Shown here: positions 44,282-53,379 of the stretch, one piece after another
Numbering within the stretch: the stretch's first letter is position 1
Layout: each line of letters starts with the position of its first letter
DNA from: an archaeon
Lineage (GTDB): Archaea; Nanobdellota; Nanobdellia; Woesearchaeales; GW2011-AR9
Reading direction: 5' to 3'
Assembly: GCA_018696395.1 (NCBI GenBank)
Contig: JABHQR010000001.1
Coordinates: 28,247 to 92,246, forward strand
DNA length: 64,000 bases
Notes under the pieces: generated by a model
Seen by the model: only the letters and a program-made list of their open reading frames with translations
What the model was told of the DNA's origin: nothing
Databases searched by the model: none
Program-made: the position numbers and the translations under genes

Positions 44282-46624
44282 TTAAAAACCAGATGATTTT
44301 TTTCCAGATATAAAAATTTCTGTCTTGAACAAACTTTTCTTAATTTTATAATTAGCTTTTAATCCCGCATCTTTGAACAGCTTTAACATTTTTTTCTTAT
44401 CTTCAACATCAACAGCATTAGGTGTTACATTTAAGATATGACTTTTAATATAAAAACAGAACTTTCCTTTCTTACTTAAAATATTGTTCACATCATTAAC
44501 AAATTTAAACATATCTTTAACATAACCCAAATCATTGAAAGAAACAAAAGCATTAATATTCTTTACTTTATTTGGAATTTTAATACTCCTAATCAAATGG
44601 ATGTCAACATGTGACCTATTTTTAGGTGAAATATTCTCTTTGAAAATTTTAATTTCTTCCTTTGATTGATTAGCCAAATAGATTTGTTTGAAAAGGATTT
44701 TTTTATTGATAATAGTTTGAGTAAATTCACCCATAGATGAATTAAATACCATCAAGGTTTTCTTTTTATTAAAAGGTTTAACATAACTAATAACCCTATT
44801 AAAACTAATCTTGGGTAAAGGTAACTTATGATAATGGTGCAATAAATTTGCCACTAAATTCCTTCTTAAAATAACATATTTCTGATCATAAAATAATTCA
44901 ATCGCAAAATATGCAGGGATACCAAATGCAATTAAACCACCTGAGATCCTTAAGATATCCCAAGCACCATGAGTTTCTCTGATGAACATAATCAAAAGAA
45001 AAATCATAAACAAAACTGTGAATAAAGGTCCGATTTTACCAAAGATAACTTTGTAAGGTCTTTTCAAATTTGGTCTTTTGAAACGTAAAATAACAACGCT
45101 AAGTAATACAGCTGAGTATACTAACAAGATTAAAGGGATCAGCATGTGAAGTAAAGTTTCATATGATCCTGCACCAATTATAACTAAAATTGAAACAACA
45201 AGAGCTTGAAAGATTATTGAGATATAAGGACTTTTATGTTTAGGGTGAATCTTAGCAAACTGGCTAAAGAAAAGTTTATCTTCAGCAATTGACATTAACA
45301 ATCTTGGCGCTGTAACGATCCAACCCGCAGTTGCCCCAATCACAGAAACAAAAATTAATATGGAAAAAATTAACCCACCAATATTACCAAAATGTACATT
45401 ACCTAAATCTCTTAATGGTGCAATTGAACTAGCATATTCTGCCCAAGGGATTGACCCCATAGCAGTAAATGCTAGAAAAAAAGAAAGTATTGCGATTACT
45501 AAAGTTCCATAAATTAATGCTTTAGGCATAACTTTAGAGGGATTTTTAGTTTCCGCTGAAAGGAAAATTGCACTTTCCCAACCAAAAAAAGTTTCTGCAA
45601 TAAAAAATATTGCTAACAATATACTCATAGTTGGCATTACAAAGAAAGGATCAAAATTTTCTGGATTAAAATTAATTACCCCAGGAATAATTATTGAAAT
45701 TACTGCTGTTAAAGTGATTATAGAAAAAGTTACTAAAACCACCGTAGAAGTTTGCATACCTCTAAATGCAACACAACTAAATAAAATTATTAGTAAAATT
45801 GCAATAGGAACATAAGTAAAAGAATATTGTACAGGAATAAGATACTGTAAAGATCCTAACAATAACATAGCAATAGTTACACTACCTGCAATTGATGTTG
45901 TCCAACCAATAACAAATGACCAGAATCTCCCATAAGCTTGTTTTCCAAATTCATAAACACCACCTGCTTTAGGGAACATAGAAGTTAATTCTGAAAAACA
46001 CATTGCAATATAAACTGAAATTAAAGATAATACACCCCAAGAGATTAAAGATGCAGGCCCAGCATGTTTAGCACCAGCAGATGTTAAGAACCAAATCCCA
46101 GTACCCATAATTGAATTGATAGTAATTAATAAGATTACTTTGAAACTTAATGTTTTCTTTAAACTTTTTTCATGAGGTTGAACTTTCCTGATTTTAGTTT
46201 TCTTAACATGTTTTCTAATTCTTAAGAATCTAGGTGATCTTGCACTAAACCTAACAAGCCTAATATATTTTGTAAATCTTGCAAAACGAGCAAATTTTGA
46301 AAAACGAGATATTAAACGTATCCCTCTTAATGCCCTCACTAATGTTAAACCTTGTATTCCAAGGAAAATTAAGTTAAATGGAATAGTAGCAATAATGTCT
46401 AAGAAATGTTTCTTAATATAAGGAATTAATTTAGGAGTTTCAAACCATCTGAAATACAAGTCTATTGCAAAAATAATAATAACATAAATGTCAAAAATGT
46501 CAATTAAAACTGAAGTAATAATTCCGATTTCATAAAATAAGTCAATGATTGTGACTATAAGAAGCAAAACTAATGATGGTGGAATTAATAATTGTATAAT
46601 TGAATCTAATTTACTTTTACGCAT
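44282..46624 (-). CDS. Voltage-sensor-like domain fused to APC amino-acid permease and soluble C-terminal domain
   Basis: 780 residues. Residues 1-126 resemble an ion-channel voltage sensor: S1 (about 8-33), S2 ending in IDLYFRWFE, S3 with HFLDIIATIPF, and an S4-like helix with basic residues at 97, 100, 103, 107, 110, 113, 116, 119, 122 and 125. After a basic linker, an APC-superfamily transporter starts near 158 with SIMGTGIWFL and continues with about 12 helices to 580 (GGVYEFGKQAYG, FFGWESAIFLSAETKNPSK). The last 190 residues are soluble and alpha/beta. Such permeases import amino acids or polyamines. A voltage-gated permease is an inference. GAGG precedes the ATG. Confidence 0.8.
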   Translation of the reverse strand: MRKSKLDSIIQLLIPPSLVLLLIVTIIDLFYEIGIITSVLIDIFDIYVIIIFAIDLYFRWFETPKLIPYIKKHFLDIIATIPFNLIFLGIQGLTLVRALRGIRLISRFSKFARFARFTKYIRLVRFSARSPRFLRIRKHVKKTKIRKVQPHEKSLKKTLSFKVILLITINSIMGTGIWFLTSAGAKHAGPASLISWGVLSLISVYIAMCFSELTSMFPKAGGVYEFGKQAYGRFWSFVIGWTTSIAGSVTIAMLLLGSLQYLIPVQYSFTYVPIAILLIILFSCVAFRGMQTSTVVLVTFSIITLTAVISIIIPGVINFNPENFDPFFVMPTMSILLAIFFIAETFFGWESAIFLSAETKNPSKVMPKALIYGTLVIAILSFFLAFTAMGSIPWAEYASSIAPLRDLGNVHFGNIGGLIFSILIFVSVIGATAGWIVTAPRLLMSIAEDKLFFSQFAKIHPKHKSPYISIIFQALVVSILVIIGAGSYETLLHMLIPLILLVYSAVLLSVVILRFKRPNLKRPYKVIFGKIGPLFTVLFMIFLLIMFIRETHGAWDILRISGGLIAFGIPAYFAIELFYDQKYVILRRNLVANLLHHYHKLPLPKISFNRVISYVKPFNKKKTLMVFNSSMGEFTQTIINKKILFKQIYLANQSKEEIKIFKENISPKNRSHVDIHLIRSIKIPNKVKNINAFVSFNDLGYVKDMFKFVNDVNNILSKKGKFCFYIKSHILNVTPNAVDVEDKKKMLKLFKDAGLKANYKIKKSLFKTEIFISGKKSSGF

Positions 46625-46731
46625 AATCTATCCTCTTTAGAATATAAGTAAATAAATTTGATATATAAGTGTTTCTAAAAATGTAATTAATTTGAATTTA
46701 TGAAAATGATTTAGGTTAATAAATTTCAAGA

Positions 46732-48027
46732 TTACATTTCACTATTAAAAAAATCAGATCCGGTTTGATTATATATCCATAAGAAGTTACAATCAATAGA
46801 TTCTTCAACACAAGTGATGTAAGAATTTAAATAGGTTAGTTCCCTAAAATTCAAATCATTAATAGAATTAATATTTCTATTTACAATTAATGATAACCTT
46901 GAATTATCATAATCACCATAATTTTTAGCTTGTTCTTTAATTCTTTCTTCAATTTTTTTAATTTCTACTAAAGAAGATAAATTAATGATAGGAGTTTCAA
47001 CATATCTTTGATATCTTTCATCACCATCAGTAATTTTAAGATTACCACTGATAATATTTGAATCTAAAACTTCCAAACTAGAAACAAAACCATCACCATT
47101 TAAATCAGCATGATGTTCTAAACTGTCCTTTAAACAAAAATAAACACCAGCACCCAAAAGTAAAGATGAAAATAAAGCAACGGGAACAATTGAACTTCTA
47201 ACAGATGAGGTTTTACTTTCATGAACCCTTACTTCTTGTTCACCAAAACCAATCCCAGTAGACACTATTTTAACTTTTGAATCAGGTTTAATATCAATCA
47301 ATTTTTGAAATTCTTTATCATAAATAACAAATCCAGCTGATGCACTCATTTCACAATTTAAACCTGAATTCCTTGCAACTTTATGGGCTTTCCTAAATTG
47401 TTTTTCATTAACTTCAAGAATGTAATGTCGAGGTGCCTTAATTAATATTTCATCCCTTAAAGCAGTATAAGGAGCAGTAAGTTTATCTGCAACAGATTTA
47501 AGATCCCAATTATTACAATCTTCATTATAATTAAAATAAAATCCATTTTTACCCTGAGGAGTGATGCCAATTACTTTTGTTTCTAAACTTAATTTTTCTA
47601 CAGTTTTAACTATTGACATCCATAACTTTCCTGAACCTGCTGGACATAAAACATAATCTGGATTATCTTTTAACAAATTTTTAGCATGATGAAAATATTC
47701 TTGAGGGATATAATCAGTATAATCTTGAATTAACCCTTCAATGTTAGCTGTTTTTAATACTTCAACCCTTTGGTCAGCGGTTTTTAATATTTCACCAGAA
47801 GGAATTTCAATTTCATAAACACTATTGGGAGTATGACTTACTAGATTATATACATCAATGATTGAACCTTCAGCAGCTTCCCTTAAAGCTTGAATATAAT
47901 TGCCAGAACTGATCACACAAATACCATTTAACCCCTTTGAGATTGCGTCTTGAATAATTTCGTGAGTACCCACTTCTTTATGAGTAGATCCACTTACTTG
48001 ATTAAAATCATAAATGTCAATGTCCAT
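46732..48027 (-). CDS. PLP-dependent enzyme (threonine synthase fold) with C-terminal membrane helix and EF-hand-like motif
   Basis: 431 residues from the ATG at 48027; a TTG at 48042 is the alternative. Fold-type II PLP features: a Lys in STHKEVGTHE (about 14-20), the SSGNYIQALREAA phosphate-side loop near 37-49, and CPAGSGKLW near 125-133. After the enzyme (to about 260) follow a basic stretch, a hydrophobic helix (VPVALFSSLLLGAGVYF) and DLNGDGFVSSLEVLD, a calcium-binding EF-hand/dockerin-like loop, then a helical tail. The enzyme part would act on a hydroxy-amino acid. Its fusion to a membrane helix and a calcium loop is unusual; the tail would lie outside the cell. Confidence 0.65.
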   Translation of the reverse strand: MDIDIYDFNQVSGSTHKEVGTHEIIQDAISKGLNGICVISSGNYIQALREAAEGSIIDVYNLVSHTPNSVYEIEIPSGEILKTADQRVEVLKTANIEGLIQDYTDYIPQEYFHHAKNLLKDNPDYVLCPAGSGKLWMSIVKTVEKLSLETKVIGITPQGKNGFYFNYNEDCNNWDLKSVADKLTAPYTALRDEILIKAPRHYILEVNEKQFRKAHKVARNSGLNCEMSASAGFVIYDKEFQKLIDIKPDSKVKIVSTGIGFGEQEVRVHESKTSSVRSSIVPVALFSSLLLGAGVYFCLKDSLEHHADLNGDGFVSSLEVLDSNIISGNLKITDGDERYQRYVETPIINLSSLVEIKKIEERIKEQAKNYGDYDNSRLSLIVNRNINSINDLNFRELTYLNSYITCVEESIDCNFLWIYNQTGSDFFNSEM

Positions 48028-48238
48028 AATTACCCTTTTCAAAGGCAGTTATATAAATCTTCCTTGAATTGACTACCCTCCAATAGTTAAGTTTGTAAGT
48101 AGTTTTTACATTTTAGAAGCTTAGAACTCTTCTGTTTGATAGTGGAATTATAACATAACTTTTTAAATAGATAGATAAATATTCGATTATTAGTTGATTC
48201 TTATCAATTATCTAAGAGGAAAATTTAAGTTATAAAAA

Positions 48239-49765
48239 ATGGAAGCATTCGAAAAATTAGGATTATCAGAAAATACAATTAAAGCATTAGAAAAGAAAGG
48301 TTTTACAGAACCAACAACAATACAAGCTAAAGTTATACCTTTATTATTAGAAGGAAAAAAAGATGTAGTAGGCCAATCCCAAACTGGAACTGGTAAAACT
48401 GCAGGATTTGCCCTACCAATTTTGGAAAAGATTAAACTAAATGCTAAATCAATACAAGCAATCATTCTTACACCTACCAGAGAATTAGCAATACAAGTTG
48501 CAAAAGAGATTGATTCTTTGAAAGGAAAGAAAAATGTTAAAATCCTTTCTGTATATGGGGGTTCATCAATAGTTTCACAAATTCAAGCTCTTAAAAAAGG
48601 TGTAGACATTGTTGTTGGAACACCAGGAAGAGTAATGGATTTACAAAATAGAAAAGTTTTGAAGTTAAATCATATTAAATTTGCAGTTCTTGATGAAGCT
48701 GACGAAATGCTTAACATGGGATTTGTAGAAGATATTGAAGATATCTTAGTAAACACTCCCGAAGATAAAAATATGTTACTATTTTCTGCAACCATGCCAA
48801 GACAAATTTTAAAAATTGCTAAAAATTATATGCGTGAATACGAATTTATTGAAGTTGAAAAGAAAAATGTTATCACCGAAACTGTTGAACAGATATATTA
48901 TGATGTTAATGCGCATGACAGAGTTGAAGCAATCAGAAGAATTATTGATTCTAACATAGATTTTCATGGAATAATTTTTTGTAACACTAAAGCAGCTGTT
49001 GATACTTTAGCACATCAGTTAACTAGGATGAATTATAGTTCTGCAGCACTTCATGGAGACATCACACAAAGTCAAAGAGAGAAAATATTACAAAAGTTTA
49101 GAAACAAGTATGTCAAAGTTCTAATCGCAACTGATGTTGCAGCTAGAGGTATTGATGTTAATGATTTAACTCATGTAATCAATTTTTCTTTACCTCAAAG
49201 TCCAGAATCATATGTACACCGAATTGGACGTACTGGAAGAGCAGGTAAAAAAGGCATTTCAATAACCTTAGTAATTCCTTCTGAAAGAAGAAAGTTAAGT
49301 TTTGTTGAAAGAATTAACAGTTGTAAATTAAAAAAACACAAATTACCTTCACCAAAAAAAATAATAGAAGATAAAGAAGCACAGATTAAAGTGATTATAA
49401 AAAATATTATTGAATCAAATAAAAATAAATCATCTAAATATAAAAATATGGCAGATGATCTTCTTAAAGATAATGACCCCTCTGAGATTGTTTCTGCAGT
49501 TTTAAAGTATAGTTTTAAAAGTGAGTTAGAAGCAAGTAATTATAAGGATATTTCTGAACCTCAACCTGGAAAAATGTCTGAGAGAGGTAGAAGTGGTGGA
49601 TTTAGAGGAGGAAGACCTAGACAAAGATCTGACAGAAGCGGAGGACGTTCAAGAGGAAGATCAAGTGATAGAAAAAGAACTCCTAGTAATAGATCAGATA
49701 GACCAAACAAATCAGGCAGGCCAGAAAGAAGTTCAAGGTCAAGGAAAAAAAGGCCAAGGGATTAA
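48239..49765 (+). CDS. DEAD-box RNA helicase with Arg/Gly/Ser-rich C-terminus
   Basis: 508 residues. Motifs in order: Q-motif near 24-30, SQTGTGKT, PTRELAIQ, DEAD, SAT, then HRIGRTGRAG near 325. A helical segment (370-430) precedes a C-terminal 70-residue tail rich in RGG, RSGGR and SDR units that should bind RNA. It resembles DeaD/CsdA-type helicases involved in ribosome assembly or cold adaptation. Start: ATG at 48239 after a TTATAAAAAATGG context, so probably leaderless. The stop overlaps the converging GIY-YIG gene by 4 bp. Paralogous to the helicase at 30347. Confidence 0.93.
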   Translation: MEAFEKLGLSENTIKALEKKGFTEPTTIQAKVIPLLLEGKKDVVGQSQTGTGKTAGFALPILEKIKLNAKSIQAIILTPTRELAIQVAKEIDSLKGKKNVKILSVYGGSSIVSQIQALKKGVDIVVGTPGRVMDLQNRKVLKLNHIKFAVLDEADEMLNMGFVEDIEDILVNTPEDKNMLLFSATMPRQILKIAKNYMREYEFIEVEKKNVITETVEQIYYDVNAHDRVEAIRRIIDSNIDFHGIIFCNTKAAVDTLAHQLTRMNYSSAALHGDITQSQREKILQKFRNKYVKVLIATDVAARGIDVNDLTHVINFSLPQSPESYVHRIGRTGRAGKKGISITLVIPSERRKLSFVERINSCKLKKHKLPSPKKIIEDKEAQIKVIIKNIIESNKNKSSKYKNMADDLLKDNDPSEIVSAVLKYSFKSELEASNYKDISEPQPGKMSERGRSGGFRGGRPRQRSDRSGGRSRGRSSDRKRTPSNRSDRPNKSGRPERSSRSRKKRPRD

Positions 49766-50052
49766 ATATTATTATTACTTGATTTGACAATTAGATTTGG
49801 ATGTTTCATAAAAAATGTTATTTTATCATTCCGGTCTAATTGCTTAATTTTATATTCTAATTTAGCAGCTTCACTTTTATCAGAAACTTTAATAGAATGT
49901 AATAATCGATCAAATTTTTTCCATTTAACATACTTACTACCTTTACCATTTTTGTGTGCTTCCATTCTTTTTTGTATATTATTTGTAATACCAGTATAAA
50001 GAGATTCATCTTTACATTCCAAAATGTAAACATACCATTTGTCTTGGTTCAT
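49762..50052 (-). CDS. GIY-YIG domain nuclease, UvrC-N/YhbQ type
   Basis: 96 residues, the normal size of stand-alone GIY-YIG proteins. The N-terminal YVYILECKDESLYTGITNN contains the YIL and YTG strands of the motif, Arg in IQKRMEAH follows, and a conserved Glu lies in EAAKLEYKIK. Members cut DNA and occur in repair or as free-standing structure-specific nucleases; the specific substrate is unknown. The stop lies 4 bp inside the helicase 3' end. The ATG at 50052 has no ribosome site but a TTATAATC stretch about 10 bp upstream. Full length and intact. Confidence 0.85.
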   Translation of the reverse strand: MNQDKWYVYILECKDESLYTGITNNIQKRMEAHKNGKGSKYVKWKKFDRLLHSIKVSDKSEAAKLEYKIKQLDRNDKITFFMKHPNLIVKSSNNNI

Positions 50053-50167
50053 AAAACAAGATTATAAAATAGACTAATTTAAACTTTTTCCTTTAAAGAA
50101 ATTAAATGATAATTAAAATTATGAACAATAACTTATCACAAAAAACTATTATTTTATGATTTATTTA

Positions 50168-51160
50168 TTAATCATCTTGCTTTCTGAAATAGATAAATCC
50201 ACCAACTGTAGTCATAAGAAGTAATATCATTGCATAATCTGAGAATTCCGGAGTAGGAGCATCACCAATTGTGACAGAACTACTTTCCACAGAAAGACCA
50301 TCAACAGTACCATTGTTAGGAGTTACTTCAAGAGTCCATTCTTCATCATCTACTAACTCTTCAGAAACAATTGTTTCAAAACCATCTTGAAATATAGACT
50401 GAATTTGTTCTTGAGATAAAGGTCGACCAAATATTTTAAAATCGTCAATGTAACCGTTCCAATTATCATTAACTAAAGTGGTTATTGACCCAAGGTAAAG
50501 ATTAGCAGTAGGAGTTAAATAATTTGCACCAGTACCACATAACTCACCATCAACATAAAGCACTGCTTGTGAAGCAGCACCATTTTCTACAACCAAGGTA
50601 AAGTGATGCCATTCAGAATTACTAGGACTATGACATAAATACATGCCACCCCAATAAATGTTTGAAGAACTTACTTTTAAAAGTACAGTTTTAGAAAATG
50701 AAAAATAAGGATGAAGACCACTGCTAGCTTGACGATTAGCCCAAAAAGAGACTGAATAATTTTGAGGAATTGTTAATCCAGTTACACGAACTGATTCCTG
50801 ATTACCACCACCATCAAAATAATAGGAACCGTTACCATCATAACCGGTAGTAGAACCATAAGTTGCATCACCAACAACAGTAGCATTATTTGAGTAAGAA
50901 GAATAATCTTTTGTCCAAGTACTATTGCTCCCACCTTCAAAAGGAAGATTTACTAAAGAAAATGAAGAATCACCTAACTTCCAATCAATGATTGCTCTAT
51001 CAGCAGTACCACCCAAAGTATAAGAAGAAGTAAGATTATCATCATAAGTAGCAGACACACCAGAAACAGTAGGGGTTGCATCTACTTGAACTGAAAAGAA
51101 TAATAAACAAAATATTGAGAAAGAAAAAATCATAAAATACTTTTTAATATTAAACACCAT
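50168..51160 (-). CDS. Surface protein with LamG-type domain and PEF sorting tail
   Basis: 330 residues. Signal peptide 1-28. A concanavalin-A-like/LamG jelly-roll spans about 55-255, with GNGSYYFDGGGNQ, SVSFWANRQ, WHHFTLVV and GYIDDFKIFGRPLS as typical strands, preceded by a short Ig-like start. The end is APTPEFSDYAMILLLM, a hydrophobic helix and FRKQDD, the PEF sorting pattern also seen in the 1766-residue surface protein. It should be exported, cleaved and attached by an archaeosortase. Carbohydrate binding is the usual role of LamG. GAGGTT lies 4 nt before the ATG. Confidence 0.82.
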   Translation of the reverse strand: MVFNIKKYFMIFSFSIFCLLFFSVQVDATPTVSGVSATYDDNLTSSYTLGGTADRAIIDWKLGDSSFSLVNLPFEGGSNSTWTKDYSSYSNNATVVGDATYGSTTGYDGNGSYYFDGGGNQESVRVTGLTIPQNYSVSFWANRQASSGLHPYFSFSKTVLLKVSSSNIYWGGMYLCHSPSNSEWHHFTLVVENGAASQAVLYVDGELCGTGANYLTPTANLYLGSITTLVNDNWNGYIDDFKIFGRPLSQEQIQSIFQDGFETIVSEELVDDEEWTLEVTPNNGTVDGLSVESSSVTIGDAPTPEFSDYAMILLLMTTVGGFIYFRKQDD

Positions 51161-51386
51161 AATAACCTCATAAATATGATATTTTAACTATATATAAATT
51201 TATCTATTAAAGTAATTTCATACTTTGTGAAAATTTTTTACTTTTCATAACAACATGATTAGAAATCACGCAATTAATTTTTCGGATATTGGATCAAAAG
51301 TAAGAACGCCAACGCCCGTCATTAAACAAATATTAGACCTTTCATAGGAACTTCTTTTTTGTTTTATTAAGTAAAGCGGTTGAACT

Positions 51387-51438
<52 letters not shown>

Positions 51439-51446
51439 CTACATCA

Positions 51447-51467
51447 GAGGTACACAAGGGGTACCTC
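51447..51467. promoter_or_regulatory. Inverted repeat GAGGTAC-N7-GTACCTC
   Basis: A perfect 7-bp inverted repeat immediately upstream of a TTTAAATA box, between the microsatellite and the Cys-rich gene. Spacing suits an operator or a small RNA hairpin; no regulator is assigned. Confidence 0.5.
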
Positions 51468-51574
51468 AAGTTTAAATATGAGTTATGAATTTTGAGATAA
51501 ACATGGTCTACTAAAGTAATCTTTAAATACTCTAATTGGTTTATTATTATATTAACATTATAAGAGGTGTTTTG

Positions 51575-52282
51575 ATGGTTAGGAAAAAATCTATTAAATT
51601 TTTTGATTCTATTAAAAATTTAAGAATAAGTTTAATTATTGCTTTAGCAATTGCATTAGTTTCATTCTCATTTTTAATTTACGCTGTGTTAGGTGGGGGT
51701 ACATTAATTGGTCATGCAATGTCTAGTGGATAATTTTGTATACCTGAATGTTATGATGAAACAGATTCAGCATTTGATCCGGACAACTATGGTTCTGTTT
51801 CAATAATTTTATTAGAAGGATCTGAAGTAATTGAAGATCAATGTTTAGATAATACTAATTTAAAAGAAGTTATTTGTACAGAGAGTAGCTTAGCAATAAG
51901 AACTGTAGACTGTAGTGCCATGAATCAAGAATGTTCTGGTGGAGAATGTGTTGAGATTAGTACTGAGGAATATATCGATACTGATTATGGTATGGATTTT
52001 TTAACACCTGGTGCAATTTATCTTAATTCATCTGGATCATTGACTTTATTGTCTTATGATCATTGTCAAGGTCCGTTTATAAAAGAATATTACTTACATA
52101 ACACAACTACTTATTTGGTGAGTCCTAGGACTTGTTCTTCACTTTATGGGTCAGACTATGAATGTTTAGAATTATATGATGATGAAATTGGACAAAATTT
52201 AGGTTACTGTGGGATATATTGTACAAGTGCTAGTGATTGTTCTAGTGGGTCATGTAATCGTGAAGATAATGTTTGTAATTAA
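51575..52282 (+). pseudogene. Cys-rich secreted protein gene interrupted by one in-frame TAA
   Basis: ATG at 51575 with GAGGTG 5 nt upstream. The first 52 codons encode a basic start and signal anchor (about 20-45). A TAA at 51731-51733 ends the frame, but the same frame then stays open to 52282 and encodes about 182 residues with 16 Cys, as expected for a disulfide-rich exported domain. The two parts together are a natural signal-anchor plus mature protein. Without the TAA the product would be about 235 residues. A second start at 51920 exists but lacks a ribosome site. Either a pseudogene, a recent mutation, a base error, or read-through. Confidence 0.7.
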
Positions 52283-52446
52283 TTTATTTTTTTCTCTTTT
52301 TTAAGAAGTACTAAAGATTTAAAATGATGCTAATGTTCGCATTTACAAAATAATTATACTGTTTAAATGCTATTCTGCCTTGTTTTACTAGGTGCAAATA
52401 CTTTTAAAGATTTGAATAAAACTTACTCAAAGTATTTTATTAATTT

Positions 52447-52932
52447 TTAATTCTCAACAAATAATTCATTGATTGAAGGATTTAATTCAATTTTATTAAT
52501 TTTTCCAATTTTAGTTTTTATTATAATTCCTTTTACGGATAATTTCTCAATAATTCTATGAATTTTTACCCTATGAAAATTAGATTCTATTTCAAATTTA
52601 GACTGATTAAGTTTACCTTTATTCTTAATTAAAATATTAATTACCATTCGTTCATCAAATTCTAAGAAATTCAACAATTCATTGATATTTTTAGTAAAAT
52701 CTTTTTTTTCTTTAATTTGTTTAGAAACAATAAAATAAAAAGAAAAAAAGCCTACAAAAAGACCTAAAGAAGACAATATTAAGATCATATAAGGAATAGG
52801 AATAAAACAACCACAAGCATCTCCTCTGTTAATAGCACTAGAAACATAAATTGTTAAAAAAGAGACAGTAAAAACAAACCCTAAAATAATTGATACCCCT
52901 AGATATATTGCCTTGATTTTCTTTAATTTCAT
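52447..52932 (-). CDS. Membrane protein with C-terminal winged-helix domain, possible redox-sensing regulator
   Basis: 161 residues from the ATG at 52932 (an in-frame TTG at 52947 is less likely). Two transmembrane helices (about 8-32 and 45-70) flank a short extracytoplasmic loop with the Cys pair DACGC. A cytoplasmic winged-helix-type region (about 90-155) has the pattern FDERMVINILIKN...KIHRIIEKLSVKGII. It faces the thioredoxin-like lipoprotein gene divergently, sharing a 45-bp promoter region. By context, the loop Cys could sense envelope thiol state and the wing control the redox genes; this is inference, and DNA binding is not proven. Confidence 0.65.
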   Translation of the reverse strand: MKLKKIKAIYLGVSIILGFVFTVSFLTIYVSSAINRGDACGCFIPIPYMILILSSLGLFVGFFSFYFIVSKQIKEKKDFTKNINELLNFLEFDERMVINILIKNKGKLNQSKFEIESNFHRVKIHRIIEKLSVKGIIIKTKIGKINKIELNPSINELFVEN

Positions 52933-52977
52933 TTTTTGTAACAACAAATTAAGTATAATTACAACTTATGTAACAAT

Positions 52978-53379
52978 ATGATATTAAAAAATGTTTTGGT
53001 TTTATTAGGGCTGTTATTGTTAGTAGGATGTAATGTAAATGGCGCTGAAACACTGAATTCATCCAATATTGAAATGATCACTATTACCTCCTCTGGAAAT
53101 TTTTCATCTGAAGAATGTATCAACAGAAATTTAGATGGTCAATACTTGATGTTAGAGTCAAAATATTGTGGACATTGCGAAAAATCATTTCCCATCTTTT
53201 TAGAAGTATGTGAAGAACTTGGCTTAAATTGTAATGTGATTGACATATCTGAAGATATTGAAAAGGAAGAATTAGATAATTATGGGATTAATATTATGTA
53301 TACTCCTACTTTTGTTTTTGATTGTAATTATTATGTCGGTGCAATGGAAAAAAGTGAATTCTTAGAGGTATTAAAATGA
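52978..53379 (+). CDS. Thioredoxin-fold lipoprotein with CGHC active site
   Basis: 133 residues. A signal sequence with lipobox Cys18 (LLLVGC) anchors it outside the membrane. SKYCGHCEKSF holds the CGHC redox site, and MYTPTFVFDC carries the cis-proline strand. It is a disulfide oxidoreductase or reductase for exported proteins. The stop overlaps the CcdA-like gene start at 53376 (ATGA), so the two are one unit: the lipoprotein is the likely partner that receives electrons through the membrane from CcdA. It has an additional Cys in the C-terminal part. A short form compared with bacterial relatives. Confidence 0.85.
   Translation: MILKNVLVLLGLLLLVGCNVNGAETLNSSNIEMITITSSGNFSSEECINRNLDGQYLMLESKYCGHCEKSFPIFLEVCEELGLNCNVIDISEDIEKEELDNYGINIMYTPTFVFDCNYYVGAMEKSEFLEVLK

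Noticed and set aside
51731..51733. Programmed recoding of TAA
   Set aside because: TAA is not used for pyrrolysine (TAG) or selenocysteine (TGA), and no downstream recoding stem was seen; mutation or base error is simpler.
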